Positions 1-7,025 are shown, numbered from the stretch's first letter. The stretch: 9,019 nt of DNA from Oribacterium sp. (GCA_017940955.1 JAGAXP010000312.1:1-9019); one strand, 5' to 3'. The notes: a model not told the origin generated them from the sequence alone. A program made the numbers and translations.

Positions 1-75
1 GTTCTTCTTTTCCTTAGTCGTGAAGTAATTTCTCTGCTTACATTCTGTACATGCTAAAATAATCTTTGTGCGCAC
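1..75 (-). CDS. rpmG: Ribosomal protein bL33 (partial, N-terminal half)
   Basis: Reading the minus strand from a GTG at 75 gives 25 uninterrupted codons beginning (M)RTKIILACTECKQRNYFTT and ending KEKKN at the window edge. This matches the N-terminal half of bL33, a small protein of about 49 residues in the large ribosomal subunit. The first Cys pair of the zinc-binding form (C-T-E-C, residues 9-12) is present; the second pair would lie beyond base 1. The start is GTG, fixed by a strong ribosome binding site (TGGAGGTGAA, 81-90) with suitable spacing. The gene is cut by the window, not broken. In Firmicutes rpmG is usually followed by secE and nusG, so those are expected to the left; that is inference from known gene order. 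The identification is secure from the protein sequence. Confidence 0.95.
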   Translation of the reverse strand, partial: MRTKIILACTECKQRNYFTTKEKKN

Positions 76-162
76 GGCTGTTCACCTCCAATGATTCTTA
101 ACTCCGCATGACTACGAAATTAGTGCATAAAAAATAGGGCTGAGCCCCTTGTTTACGTGCAA

Positions 163-191
163 ACTATAACATGTAGTCCCGATATCGTCAA
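163..191 (-). promoter_or_regulatory. rpmG promoter (extended -10)
   Basis: On the minus strand, TTGACG (-35, bases 191-186) is separated by exactly 17 bases from TATAGT (-10, bases 168-163). A TGT directly before the -10 gives an extended -10 (TGn). This is close to the housekeeping sigma consensus and is oriented toward rpmG. The predicted transcript start is near base 156, which leaves a leader of about 80 bases. A strong promoter fits a ribosomal protein gene at the head of a translation/transcription operon. Confidence 0.85.
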
Positions 192-228
192 GCAAAACGC
201 CAAAACCTTCTGTTATTTAAATTTTTTA

Positions 229-239
229 GTGATTATCAC
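229..239. promoter_or_regulatory. Palindrome, candidate LysR operator
   Basis: GTGATTATCAC is a perfect inverted repeat (GTGAT-T-ATCAC) lying 9 bases upstream of the probable lysR -35 box and 38 bases upstream of the rpmG -35 box. LysR-type regulators commonly bind dyads just upstream of their own or a divergent promoter. The half-site spacing is shorter than the classical T-N11-A box, so assignment to this LysR protein is inference from position. Confidence 0.35.
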
Positions 240-247
240 ATTTGTAA

Positions 248-276
248 TTGAATTAAATTATAATACTTTATATACT
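248..276 (+). promoter_or_regulatory. Probable lysR promoter
   Basis: TTGAAT (248-253) and TATACT (271-276) are separated by 17 bases on the plus strand, in AT-rich DNA upstream of the LysR gene. The predicted leader is about 95 bases. A TATAAT at 259-264 overlaps the spacer but has no good -35 partner at normal spacing, so the 248/271 pair is preferred. Confidence 0.5.
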
Positions 277-376
277 ATCTAGTAAGCGTAACAAAGCAAT
301 GTTATGGTCCGGAGCTTTCAAACCCGTTCCGGCGTATTTACTTATCACTCTATACATCTTAATAGGAAGGCACACC

Positions 377-1285
377 ATGGATCTACGTCGAATCGAAAAT
401 ATCATACGTATCGCAGAGGAAAAAAATATTACCCGCGCCGCAGACAAGCTTTTTATTTCACAGCCCGCGCTTAATCTCCAGCTCCTCAATCTCGAGAAAG
501 AACTCGGAACCAAACTCTTCTATAGAAGAGGAAATGAATGGGCCATCACCGAAGCCGGCAAGATCTATGTGGACACCGCCAGGAAGATGATAGCCATGAA
601 AAAGGACTGTTACTCCAGGATCTCAGACATTGCAAAGCTTCATAATGAAGAAATCGCTGTGGGAGCGGCAGGTATCGAAGCCGATTATATGATGACTTCC
701 ATCTACCGTCAGTTCCACAAGCAGAATCCTACAGTCAAGCTCCAGCTTAATATCATGAAGGGATTGAAGGCCCAGGAGCTGGTTAAGAACGGCACCATCG
801 ATCTCGGTATCATCCTCATGGGTGACAAGCAGAACTACCGACTTCAGTATGAATTCCTGAGTCATGTGGAGATGGTGCTGGCCGTTGCATCATCAAATCC
901 TCTGGTAAATGAAATTGAAACAGAAGAGGACGGCACGGAGGTTATCGATATTCAGAAATTCAAGGATGTTCCTTTCTTCCTTGGACCGAAGGACTCAACC
1001 GAGCGTTATGTTTCCGAAATGGTATTTGAGCAGGCAGGTTTCGAGCCTGATGTATATATGGACGCCGAGGGTATCAACTATGAGCTTGCCCTTGTGGCGG
1101 CCGACGAGTGTGCCGCTCTTATCGGAGCTTCACATCACGTTGAGATTCCGGATGATGTGCGTCTCATTAAGCTGAAGACTCATCCCGTAATGAACGCCTA
1201 TGCCGTTTACCGCAAGGACAAGTATCTGTCAGAGCCAATGCGAAACCTCATTGATCTCGCAAGGGACTACTGGACAGAAGGTTAA
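377..1285 (+). CDS. LysR-family transcriptional regulator
   Basis: This encodes 302 residues, the usual size for the LysR family. Residues 1-60 form the winged helix-turn-helix: MDLRRIENIIRIAEEKN, then T19-R-A-A-D-K-L and S28-Q-P-A-L-N-L-Q-L, ending in E-L-G-T-K-L-F-Y-R-R (42-51), which is the classic LysR signature. The remainder, from about residue 86, is the two-lobed effector-binding domain. The start at 377 is chosen because AGGAAGG lies 6 bases upstream and because the family begins at this point; the longer ORF from 299 adds 26 unrelated residues without a ribosome binding site. The gene diverges from rpmG and is followed only by comF in the opposite direction, so its neighbours do not reveal the regulated pathway or co-inducer. 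Autoregulation through the palindrome at 229-239 is possible. Family assignment is firm; the target is unknown. Confidence 0.9.
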   Translation: MDLRRIENIIRIAEEKNITRAADKLFISQPALNLQLLNLEKELGTKLFYRRGNEWAITEAGKIYVDTARKMIAMKKDCYSRISDIAKLHNEEIAVGAAGIEADYMMTSIYRQFHKQNPTVKLQLNIMKGLKAQELVKNGTIDLGIILMGDKQNYRLQYEFLSHVEMVLAVASSNPLVNEIETEEDGTEVIDIQKFKDVPFFLGPKDSTERYVSEMVFEQAGFEPDVYMDAEGINYELALVAADECAALIGASHHVEIPDDVRLIKLKTHPVMNAYAVYRKDKYLSEPMRNLIDLARDYWTEG

Positions 1286-2163
1286 CCGTCCGCCTTTATG
1301 GCCAGAGCGAAGCAGTATATCTTTTCCACACCGGCGGCTTTCAGGCAGCGGCTGGCAGCCTCCAGGGTTGCGCCGGTTGTAAAGATGTCGTCAACTATCA
1401 GGACTGAGCGCAAATCCGAAGGTATGTAACCCGCATAGAACGCACTTGTCAGATTTTTAAGTCTTTCCGCAGCATTAAGCTCCTTTAGTGCTGCGGTCTT
1501 TTTATGTCTGTTCAGGGCTTCCTCGTAGACAGGTATCCCCAAAGCTTTCCCCATAACCTCGGCAAGGACTGCCGCCTGGTTGTAGCCACGCTTTCTGAGT
1601 CTCGTCTTATGTACCGGAATGGGCACGATGGCATCCACCCCCATCTTCTTTATCCTGTCTCCATATAGCTCAACTGCTTTCTTTCCATAATAATCAAGGA
1701 ACTCCCTTGCACCGGTATATTTTATTCTCGTAATGGAATGAGCCACCTCATCGCTGTAGTTCATGAGGGCATAGCCGTACTCAAAGCTGAATCGATGGCG
1801 TTTGCAGTTGCTGCAAAGCTCCTCCTCTTCCGACACGATTTCTCTGCCGCAGACCTTGCAAACAGGCTCTGTGATGAAGTGAATTCGGCCGATACATTCC
1901 GGACATATAAGTTCTCCCCGGGGCGATACTATATCCTCACAGATGGGGCACTTTCTCGGGAACAAAAGCTCTGTCACTTTAGCCTTCAATCCATCGCAGA
2001 ACCGCTGATCAGAGTCTTTCCCTGATCTGATTTTTTCCGGTGTACATCCCTTTTCCAACCGGGTTTTAGATAGATTGTTTCCTTTTAAACCCTGTGTTCT
2101 TTCAGAAAATCCACCTTCCCCGAACTCTCTCCTCACCATAACCGATCCATTAGTTTCCTGCAT
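1282..2163 (-). CDS. comF: ComF family protein (phosphoribosyltransferase-like, DNA uptake)
   Basis: This 293-residue protein matches the ComF/ComFC/GntX family, cytoplasmic proteins linked to processing of single-stranded DNA during natural transformation. Two tandem four-Cys zinc motifs are visible: C72-x2-C75...C87-x2-C90 and C102-x2-C105...C117-x2-C120. The phosphoribosyltransferase fold follows: VPIPVHKTRLRKRGYNQA (180-197), then the PRPP-loop-like VLIVDDIFTTGAT (254-266). The ATG at 2163 lies inside the end of recD2 (14-base overlap), with AGGAG 7 bases upstream, so translation is probably coupled to recD2. Residues 1 to about 58 precede the usual family start (around LKAKVTELLFPRKC), are charged and Gly-rich, and match no domain I recognise. 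ComF occurs widely in bacteria not known to be competent, so a transformation role here is inference. No terminator is visible after the stop. Confidence 0.9.
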   Translation of the reverse strand: MQETNGSVMVRREFGEGGFSERTQGLKGNNLSKTRLEKGCTPEKIRSGKDSDQRFCDGLKAKVTELLFPRKCPICEDIVSPRGELICPECIGRIHFITEPVCKVCGREIVSEEEELCSNCKRHRFSFEYGYALMNYSDEVAHSITRIKYTGAREFLDYYGKKAVELYGDRIKKMGVDAIVPIPVHKTRLRKRGYNQAAVLAEVMGKALGIPVYEEALNRHKKTAALKELNAAERLKNLTSAFYAGYIPSDLRSVLIVDDIFTTGATLEAASRCLKAAGVEKIYCFALAIKADG

Positions 2164-4474
2164 CTTTTATCTCCTGCAACCTCTCCTTAAGAGATGAATA
2201 TCTCCTTGCCTCGGATTCGTTGTTTATCATCTGCTCAAATATCTGCGGGTTCCCTACGAGGCACACACACCTTTTGGCTCTGGTGACTGCAGTGTAGAGA
2301 AGATTTCGGTTCATAAGCATTTGCGGACCCTGGTACATGGGGATGACCACCGCCGGGTACTCAGAGCCCTGGGACTTATGTATGGTTATGGCATAGGCCA
2401 GGTCCAGGCTGTCGCACTGCTTGAACTCATACTCAACGAATCTGTCGTCAAACTGAACCGTGAGGGTCTGGGCAAAATTATTGATCTCCGTTATGATGCC
2501 AATGTCTCCGTTGAACACACCCTCACCCTTTTCGATGGGGATACCGAATCTGCCCTTTATCTCCCATATGAGGTTGTAGTCATTCTTCACCTGCATGACC
2601 TTGTCCCCAAGGCGGAAAAGGGTACCGTTTATTTCCTTCTCCGGCTTCTTTCCGTCCTTAGGATTAAGCTTTTCCTGAAGGAGCTGGTTAAGCCTCTCAA
2701 CTCCCAAAGCACCCTTACGCTGAGGTGTCATGATCTGAAGCTCAAAGGGGTCAACGCCAAGATACCCCGGAAGCTTGTCCGTTACCAGAGCAGTGATGGA
2801 GCTGAATATCTGGTCCGGGCCCGGATTCCTTATAAACAGGAAATCCTTTGATTTTTTGCCGAGATCCACCTTTGCGCCTTCATTGATCTTATGGGCGTTA
2901 ACAACTATGTCGGACTCTGCGGCCTGTCTGAAAATGTGATTAAGCCTCACCGTACGTATGCAGCCCGAGCTAATGATATCTCTCAGAACATTTCCGGCTC
3001 CCACGGAAGGAAGCTGATTGGCGTCACCTACCATGATAAGCCTGGTGCCCTTGTGTATAGCCTTAAGGAGTGAATTCATGAGAAATATATCCACCATGGA
3101 CATCTCATCGATGATGACCACATCACACTCCAGTGGGTTCAGATCATCTCTTTCAAAATGTCCCCTTACCTGCTCCAGACCTTCCTTATCACCCTCCTCA
3201 GGTCTTCCCTGATACTCCAGAAGTCTGTGAATGGTGGAGGCAGGCCAGCCTGTGGACTCTGACATCCTCTTTGCGGCTCTGCCGGTGGGGGCAGCCAGAA
3301 GTATGGTTTTACCCTTTTCGGCATAAACTTTTATGATGGTATTGATGGTAGTGGTCTTTCCCGTGCCGGGACCTCCCGTAATGACCAGAAGACCGGAATT
3401 AACCGCGATTGAAACAGCCTTCCTCTGAAGGTCATCAAGCTCTATTCCCTCTTTTTCGGTTATCTCATCTATGATCTCTTCCAGCTCCTCATCCGGCTCC
3501 TCGGCGCCTTCGATGTTTAACTCCTGAAGCTTCGTTGCCACCTGAAGCTCTGTGTAATATAAAGATGCTCTGTAGACTCTGGTATCCGGGTCTGTGTTCC
3601 TGTCGTCAGCATTGAAAACCACCTCCCCGCTACCGGTCTCCGAAAGGAAATCGTCGAGAGTCATCTTTTTCGAAGCATTCTTCACGATGACCTTTCCCTG
3701 CATCTGAAGGTCTATAAGATAATGATTTATATCATGTATGGTGATATTGAGAAGCGTCTCGGAGGCCTGCAAAAGCTCCGGGAGCGGCAGATAGCAATGT
3801 CCGTTTACCTCCGCCATGGAAAGTGCATACTGGATTCCGGACTCGATACGAAAATCGGAATCCGCCTTGATACCGGCATTACGGGCTATCTCATCACAGG
3901 TGCGAAAGCCGATGCCTTCGATATCCTCGGCAAGCTTATAAGGATTGTCCCGGATGATATCGTACATTTCATTTCCGTAATGCGTGTATATCTTCCCCGC
4001 CATATTGATGGAAATGCCGTACTGCTGCAGAAACATCACCGCATCCTGCATATCCCTTTTTGAATTTACGGAAGCTGCTATATCAACCGCCTTGTTTTTG
4101 GAAATGCCTTTGACTTCACTAAGTCTCTCCGGCTCCTCCTGGATGATACGCATAGTATCATCCCCGAATTTCTTTACAATGCGGGCAGCCATGGCGGCAC
4201 CTATACCCTTTATGGCACCGGAGCCGAGATACCGTTCCACAGCTTCAGCGGTCTCGGGAGCCACCACCTGGTATTTGTCGATCACGAACTGCGTACCGTA
4301 GATCTGGTGGGTGGTTTCATGACCGTCGGCCTTGATATTTTCACCGGCCTCCAGACCGGGAACCGTCCCCACCAGTGTGTAGTCCTTACCCTTCATAACT
4401 CCGACCATAACCGTGTAGCCGGTGGAATCACTTCTATATATAATATGGTCTATATATCCCTCAAAAAATTCCAA
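2150..4474 (-). CDS. recD2: RecD2-type ATP-dependent 5'-3' DNA helicase
   Basis: This encodes 774 residues, typical of RecD2, the form of RecD found in bacteria without RecBC partners and involved in DNA repair and replication-fork stability. The N-terminal part (to about residue 270) contains an OB-like start and helix-hairpin-helix repeats (K89-G-I-G, K122-G-I-S, E186-G-I-G). SF1 helicase motifs follow: Walker A GGPGTGKTT (367-375), APTGRAAKRM (395-404), Walker B IIDEMSM (454-460), VGDANQLPSVGAGN (482-495), TIHKSQGSEYP (697-707) and LYTAVTRAK (726-734). All key residues appear intact. The start is TTG at 4474, supported by AAGGAAG 6 bases upstream; no in-frame ATG or GTG close by fits better. 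It lies downstream of the mreB terminator, so it probably has its own promoter, although none is clear. comF overlaps its 3' end and is likely co-transcribed. Confidence 0.95.
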   Translation of the reverse strand: MEFFEGYIDHIIYRSDSTGYTVMVGVMKGKDYTLVGTVPGLEAGENIKADGHETTHQIYGTQFVIDKYQVVAPETAEAVERYLGSGAIKGIGAAMAARIVKKFGDDTMRIIQEEPERLSEVKGISKNKAVDIAASVNSKRDMQDAVMFLQQYGISINMAGKIYTHYGNEMYDIIRDNPYKLAEDIEGIGFRTCDEIARNAGIKADSDFRIESGIQYALSMAEVNGHCYLPLPELLQASETLLNITIHDINHYLIDLQMQGKVIVKNASKKMTLDDFLSETGSGEVVFNADDRNTDPDTRVYRASLYYTELQVATKLQELNIEGAEEPDEELEEIIDEITEKEGIELDDLQRKAVSIAVNSGLLVITGGPGTGKTTTINTIIKVYAEKGKTILLAAPTGRAAKRMSESTGWPASTIHRLLEYQGRPEEGDKEGLEQVRGHFERDDLNPLECDVVIIDEMSMVDIFLMNSLLKAIHKGTRLIMVGDANQLPSVGAGNVLRDIISSGCIRTVRLNHIFRQAAESDIVVNAHKINEGAKVDLGKKSKDFLFIRNPGPDQIFSSITALVTDKLPGYLGVDPFELQIMTPQRKGALGVERLNQLLQEKLNPKDGKKPEKEINGTLFRLGDKVMQVKNDYNLIWEIKGRFGIPIEKGEGVFNGDIGIITEINNFAQTLTVQFDDRFVEYEFKQCDSLDLAYAITIHKSQGSEYPAVVIPMYQGPQMLMNRNLLYTAVTRAKRCVCLVGNPQIFEQMINNESEARRYSSLKERLQEIKDAGN

Positions 4475-4686
4475 TTCAATCTTCCTTCTATAATAATCCG
4501 ATATATTCCCTACCCTGCACCAGCTTCGAAAAGCCTTCAGATATGTGCAGCATTTTCATTATTTTAATATAAAAAGGGCAGCCCCTAAAGGCCACCCCTA
4601 GAATATATCATGTTTACAATCCTTTTACTTCTGCATTTAATGAGCAACTCTCAGAAAATGTGAGCTGCACATCATTTCCATCAGTA
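4475..4686. other. mreB-recD2 intergenic region
   Basis: The 212 bases between the mreB stop and the recD2 TTG start contain a terminator (4571-4597, minus strand) and the recD2 ribosome binding site (AAGGAAG, about 4481-4487). Two small ORFs on the minus strand (4697-4614 and 4559-4488) lack ribosome binding sites. I could not find a convincing -35/-10 pair for recD2. Confidence 0.6.
4571..4597 (-). terminator. Rho-independent terminator after mreB
   Basis: On the minus strand GGGTGGCC (4597-4590) pairs with GGCTGCCC (4583-4576) across a 6-base loop. This makes an 8-bp stem with two G-U pairs, followed directly by TTTTT (4575-4571). It lies about 90 bases after the mreB stop and before recD2, so it should end mreB transcription and partly insulate recD2. 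Confidence 0.85.
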
Positions 4687-5691
4687 TTAAAGATCATCGT
4701 CATCGCTGTTTACAATGTCTATAAACTTACCTGTACCGATGGCGACAGCAGTGAGAGGATCCTCCGCAAGAACACAGTTGATACCTGTCTTCTCCTGCAT
4801 GAGCTTGTCCAGACCGTAAAGCAGAGCCCCTCCGCCCGTCATTACGATACCTCTCTCATATATATCAGCTGCAAGCTCGGGAGGTGTACGCTCCAGAACA
4901 TTATGTACAGCATTTACGATCATGGTTGCCGGCTCCAGAAGCGCATCCATGATCTCGTCGGAGCTGACTACCACAGTCTTGGGAAGTGCCGTAACCAGGT
5001 TACGTCCCCTCACTTCCATAGTGATATTCTCAGGTCTCTTGCTTGCGCAGCCGATATTGACCTTGATATCCTCCGCAGTTCTCTCTCCTATAAGAAGATT
5101 GTGCTTCTTACGCATATATCTGATGATGGCTTCATCGAAGTCATCTCCTGCTACCTTAATTGACTCAGACACAACCGGTCCGTCAAGAGCGATCACAGCT
5201 ATATCGGAAGTGCCTCCCCCGATGTCGATGATCATATTGCCCTGAGGTTTGCTAATGTCTATGCCGGCGCCTATGGCTGCTGCCACAGGTTCCTCAATGA
5301 TGGTAACCTCTCTTGCACCTGCGTGATAGGTAGCATCCTCAACCGCCTTCTTCTCAACCTCAGTTGCGCCGGAAGGTATGCAAACCGATACACGGGGCTT
5401 ACGTAAAGTACGCCTGCCCACAGCCTTGTCTATAAAGTGCCTGAGCATCTGCTCTGTTAATGTATAGTCCGAAATAACACCCTGTCTCAAAGGACGAACA
5501 GCAGCTATATTCTCAGGTGTCCTTCCAAGCATCAGACGGGCATCCTCGCCATAGGCCATAACCTTACCGGTGTCTTTATTGACAGCCACGACGGCCGGCT
5601 CCTTCAGAACCACACCTCTGCCCTTGATATACACAAGCACGCTTGAAGTACCAAGATCAATTCCGATATCATTTGAAATCAATGAAAACAT
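4687..5691 (-). CDS. mreB: MreB/Mbl family rod-shape-determining actin homologue
   Basis: This 334-residue bacterial actin polymerises along the inner membrane and guides lateral cell-wall synthesis. The actin-fold nucleotide motifs are intact: phosphate-1 IGIDLGTSSVLVYIKGRGVV (from residue 9), IIEEPVAAAIGAG (131-143), phosphate-2 MIIDIGGGTSDIAVIALDG (153-171) and the adenosine motif IVMTGGGALLYG (282-293). Length is normal for the family, and the protein ends in an acidic NSDDDDL tail. The ATG at 5691 has AGGAG 6 bases upstream. The gene is not followed by mreC or mreD and has its own promoter and terminator, so it may be the mbl-type paralogue; the sequence alone does not settle MreB versus Mbl versus MreBH. 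A role in rod or curved-rod shape follows from the family. Confidence 0.93.
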   Translation of the reverse strand: MFSLISNDIGIDLGTSSVLVYIKGRGVVLKEPAVVAVNKDTGKVMAYGEDARLMLGRTPENIAAVRPLRQGVISDYTLTEQMLRHFIDKAVGRRTLRKPRVSVCIPSGATEVEKKAVEDATYHAGAREVTIIEEPVAAAIGAGIDISKPQGNMIIDIGGGTSDIAVIALDGPVVSESIKVAGDDFDEAIIRYMRKKHNLLIGERTAEDIKVNIGCASKRPENITMEVRGRNLVTALPKTVVVSSDEIMDALLEPATMIVNAVHNVLERTPPELAADIYERGIVMTGGGALLYGLDKLMQEKTGINCVLAEDPLTAVAIGTGKFIDIVNSDDDDL

Positions 5692-5724
5692 TAAAATCTC
5701 CTACTTAATACCATAATCCTTAAT

Positions 5725-5753
5725 AGTATAAGATATATCTTCCTTTTTTTAAA
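5725..5753 (-). promoter_or_regulatory. Probable mreB promoter
   Basis: On the minus strand TATACT (5730-5725) sits 17 bases after TTTAAA (5753-5748), in a strongly A/T-tracted segment 34 bases before the mreB start. The -10 has five of six consensus bases; the -35 is weaker at four of six. The A/T runs directly upstream could act as an UP-like element. Confidence 0.5.
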
Positions 5754-5795
5754 GTTTTTTTTGCAACAGCAGTTCGCATAGGCATATCAAAGTCA

Positions 5796-6014
5796 GAGCG
5801 GTCGGGCATCAGTTTAAAACCGTAAAGCTGAGTCGTGAAAATTCAAAATCGGACCCCTTAGAGGCTCTTGATCTCTTTTCCTTAGCCCCCTCGCCAAGTC
5901 AGATTTTTCATAAAGAAAATATCTGACATTGGCGAGGGTCTAGAGCCTCTTAGGGGTCCGATTTTAAAATTTTCAGACGAAGCGCCTCGGTTTTAAACTG
6001 ATGCCCGACCGCTC
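5796..6014. repeat. 219-bp nested inverted repeat (MITE-like or long structured 3' UTR)
   Basis: The outermost 27 bases (5796-5822) are a perfect inverted match to 5988-6014 and begin GAGCGGTCGGGCATCAG. Moving inward, 5837-5843 pairs with 5968-5974, 5845-5858 with 5952-5965, 5860-5868 with 5942-5950, 5888-5897 with 5929-5938, 5898-5904 with 5921-5927, and 5906-5908 with 5917-5919, leaving an 8-base loop at 5909-5916. That is 77 pairs, and small matches in the outer internal loop bring it to about 80. The main asymmetry is a 19-base left-side loop (5869-5887) against 3 bases on the right (5939-5941). No U-tract follows the stem on either strand and no ORF fits inside, so it is not a standard terminator or gene. 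No transposase and no clear target duplication are seen (GTC is near both ends but offset). The pairing is seen directly; mobile or RNA function is inference. Confidence 0.9.
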
Positions 6015-6018
6015 GTCC

Positions 6019-6999
6019 TCATGTTGTGCCTCTCGCCACCAACTTTACGTCAAGAACATTACGCTCCTGAACCTCTCTTTTTTCAATGGTATCGATGATC
6101 ATGTCGAAGGCAAGCTTCGCCATCTCGCTGATAGGCTGGTGGATGGTGGTGATCTGAGGTGTTGTCAGTCTGGAAAGCGCAGTATCATCAAAGCCGATGA
6201 TCTTCAGATCCTCCGGAACCCTCCTGCCAAGCTTTGCCGCCACCTGCAGAGCCTGAGCCGCAATAAGATCGGAGCTGCAGAAGATACCGTCGGTCTCCGG
6301 GAACTCGGTAAGAGTCTTCAGAATACTCTCATGGTATTCCATGTCCTTGAACTCCTCAGGATTACTGTTGAGGACTCTTGCATTAACACCCTTTTTACGG
6401 CAGACATCCATAAAGCCATCCTCACGGATATCCGCAGGCATCTTGCGAAGCCTGACACTTCCAAGCATAACCAGGTTCCTGCAGCCCTTACTTATAAGTT
6501 CCTCTGCCGCAAGCTTTCCGCCCTTATAGTTATCGCAGAGAACACAGCCGGTACCACCCTCGATGAAACGCTCTATGGTGATGATGGGCAGGTCAAATCG
6601 TTTTAATGTCTCCGGCTTCACCTGATTGCTGAAAATGAGAACTCCCGCAACGAGACTGTTCTCACAAAGCTCAAGAAGGTTTTTCTCCTTCTGCGGGTCT
6701 CCGGAAGAGCTGCTGACATATACCTGAAACTGCTTCCCGGAAGCATAACTCTCGATTTCCCCAAGCATCTGTGAAAAATAAGGATGCACCATATTTGGCA
6801 CGATAACCGCTATTGCATCGGATCTTCCCTTGGAAAGAGTCCTGGCAACCATATTCGGTCTGTAGTCCAGCTTCTCCATGGAGTCATATACCTTTTTTCT
6901 TGTCTTTTCGCTTATGTAGCCTCTGTTGTTGAGAACTCTCGAAACAGTCTCAACCGCCAGTCCGGCTTCTTTAGCCACGTCCTTTAATGTAGTTGCCAT
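6019..6999 (-). CDS. LacI-family transcriptional regulator (sugar-responsive)
   Basis: This 326-residue protein has normal length for the LacI/GalR family. The N-terminal helix-turn-helix is TLKDVAKEAGLAVETVSRVL (4-23), followed by Y46-R-P-N and the hinge helix V-A-R-T-L-S-K-G (51-58). From residue 61 it is a periplasmic-binding-protein-like sugar domain, with IVPNMVHPYFSQ (66-77), R192-x2-G-F and IIGFDD (267-272), all typical ligand-pocket landmarks. The ATG at 6999 has AAGGA 7 bases upstream. The gene lies directly downstream of two sugar ABC permease genes on the same strand, so it probably represses that uptake operon in the absence of the sugar or a derivative. A strong terminator stands between them, so its own expression may be attenuated read-through or come from a weak promoter. 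Ligand and operator are not identifiable here. Confidence 0.93.
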   Translation of the reverse strand: MATTLKDVAKEAGLAVETVSRVLNNRGYISEKTRKKVYDSMEKLDYRPNMVARTLSKGRSDAIAVIVPNMVHPYFSQMLGEIESYASGKQFQVYVSSSSGDPQKEKNLLELCENSLVAGVLIFSNQVKPETLKRFDLPIITIERFIEGGTGCVLCDNYKGGKLAAEELISKGCRNLVMLGSVRLRKMPADIREDGFMDVCRKKGVNARVLNSNPEEFKDMEYHESILKTLTEFPETDGIFCSSDLIAAQALQVAAKLGRRVPEDLKIIGFDDTALSRLTTPQITTIHQPISEMAKLAFDMIIDTIEKREVQERNVLDVKLVARGTT

Positions 7000-7025
7000 G
7001 TCATTTTCCTTTGTAAAATTGATTT

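Larger units (their letters stand above)
76..376. other. Divergent rpmG-lysR intergenic region
   Basis: This stretch of about 300 bases between two diverging genes holds no convincing ORF. It contains the rpmG ribosome binding site (81-90), a short GC hairpin followed by a T-run on the rpmG transcript (129-148), the rpmG promoter (163-191), an AT-rich centre, a perfect 5+1+5 palindrome (229-239), and a probable lysR promoter (248-276). An in-frame ATG at 299 could extend LysR, but it lacks a ribosome binding site and the added residues do not resemble a LysR N-terminus. Confidence 0.8.
5692..6018. other. lacI-mreB intergenic region
   Basis: These 327 bases carry no gene. They hold the mreB ribosome binding site and promoter (up to 5753), a short unremarkable segment (5754-5795), and a 219-base nested inverted repeat (5796-6014) that begins 4 bases after the lacI stop codon. 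Confidence 0.8.

Noticed and set aside
299..376. 26-residue N-terminal extension of the LysR regulator from ATG 299
   Set aside because: There is no ribosome binding site at 299 and the residues do not match LysR N-termini. ATG 377 has AGGAAGG upstream and begins exactly at the family start.
4488..4559. 23-residue ORF (MKMLHISEGFSKLVQGREYI...) ending just before the recD2 ribosome binding site, possible leader peptide
   Set aside because: There is no ribosome binding site, and an open frame this short is expected by chance.
4475..4570. Promoter for recD2
   Set aside because: Several TATA-like hexamers exist on the minus strand, but none has a credible -35 at 16-18 bases.
4660..5245. Plus-strand ORFs of 167 and 107 residues opposite mreB
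   Set aside because: They are antisense shadows of a well-conserved actin-family gene, with no recognisable domains or ribosome binding sites.
5796..6014. Palindrome as a CRISPR fragment or simple terminator
   Set aside because: There is one inverted repeat rather than spaced direct repeats, and no T-run follows the stem on either strand.
6001..6606. Plus-strand 201-residue ORF opposite lacI
   Set aside because: It is an antisense shadow of the LacI-family gene; its start lies in the palindrome arm and it shows no family features.
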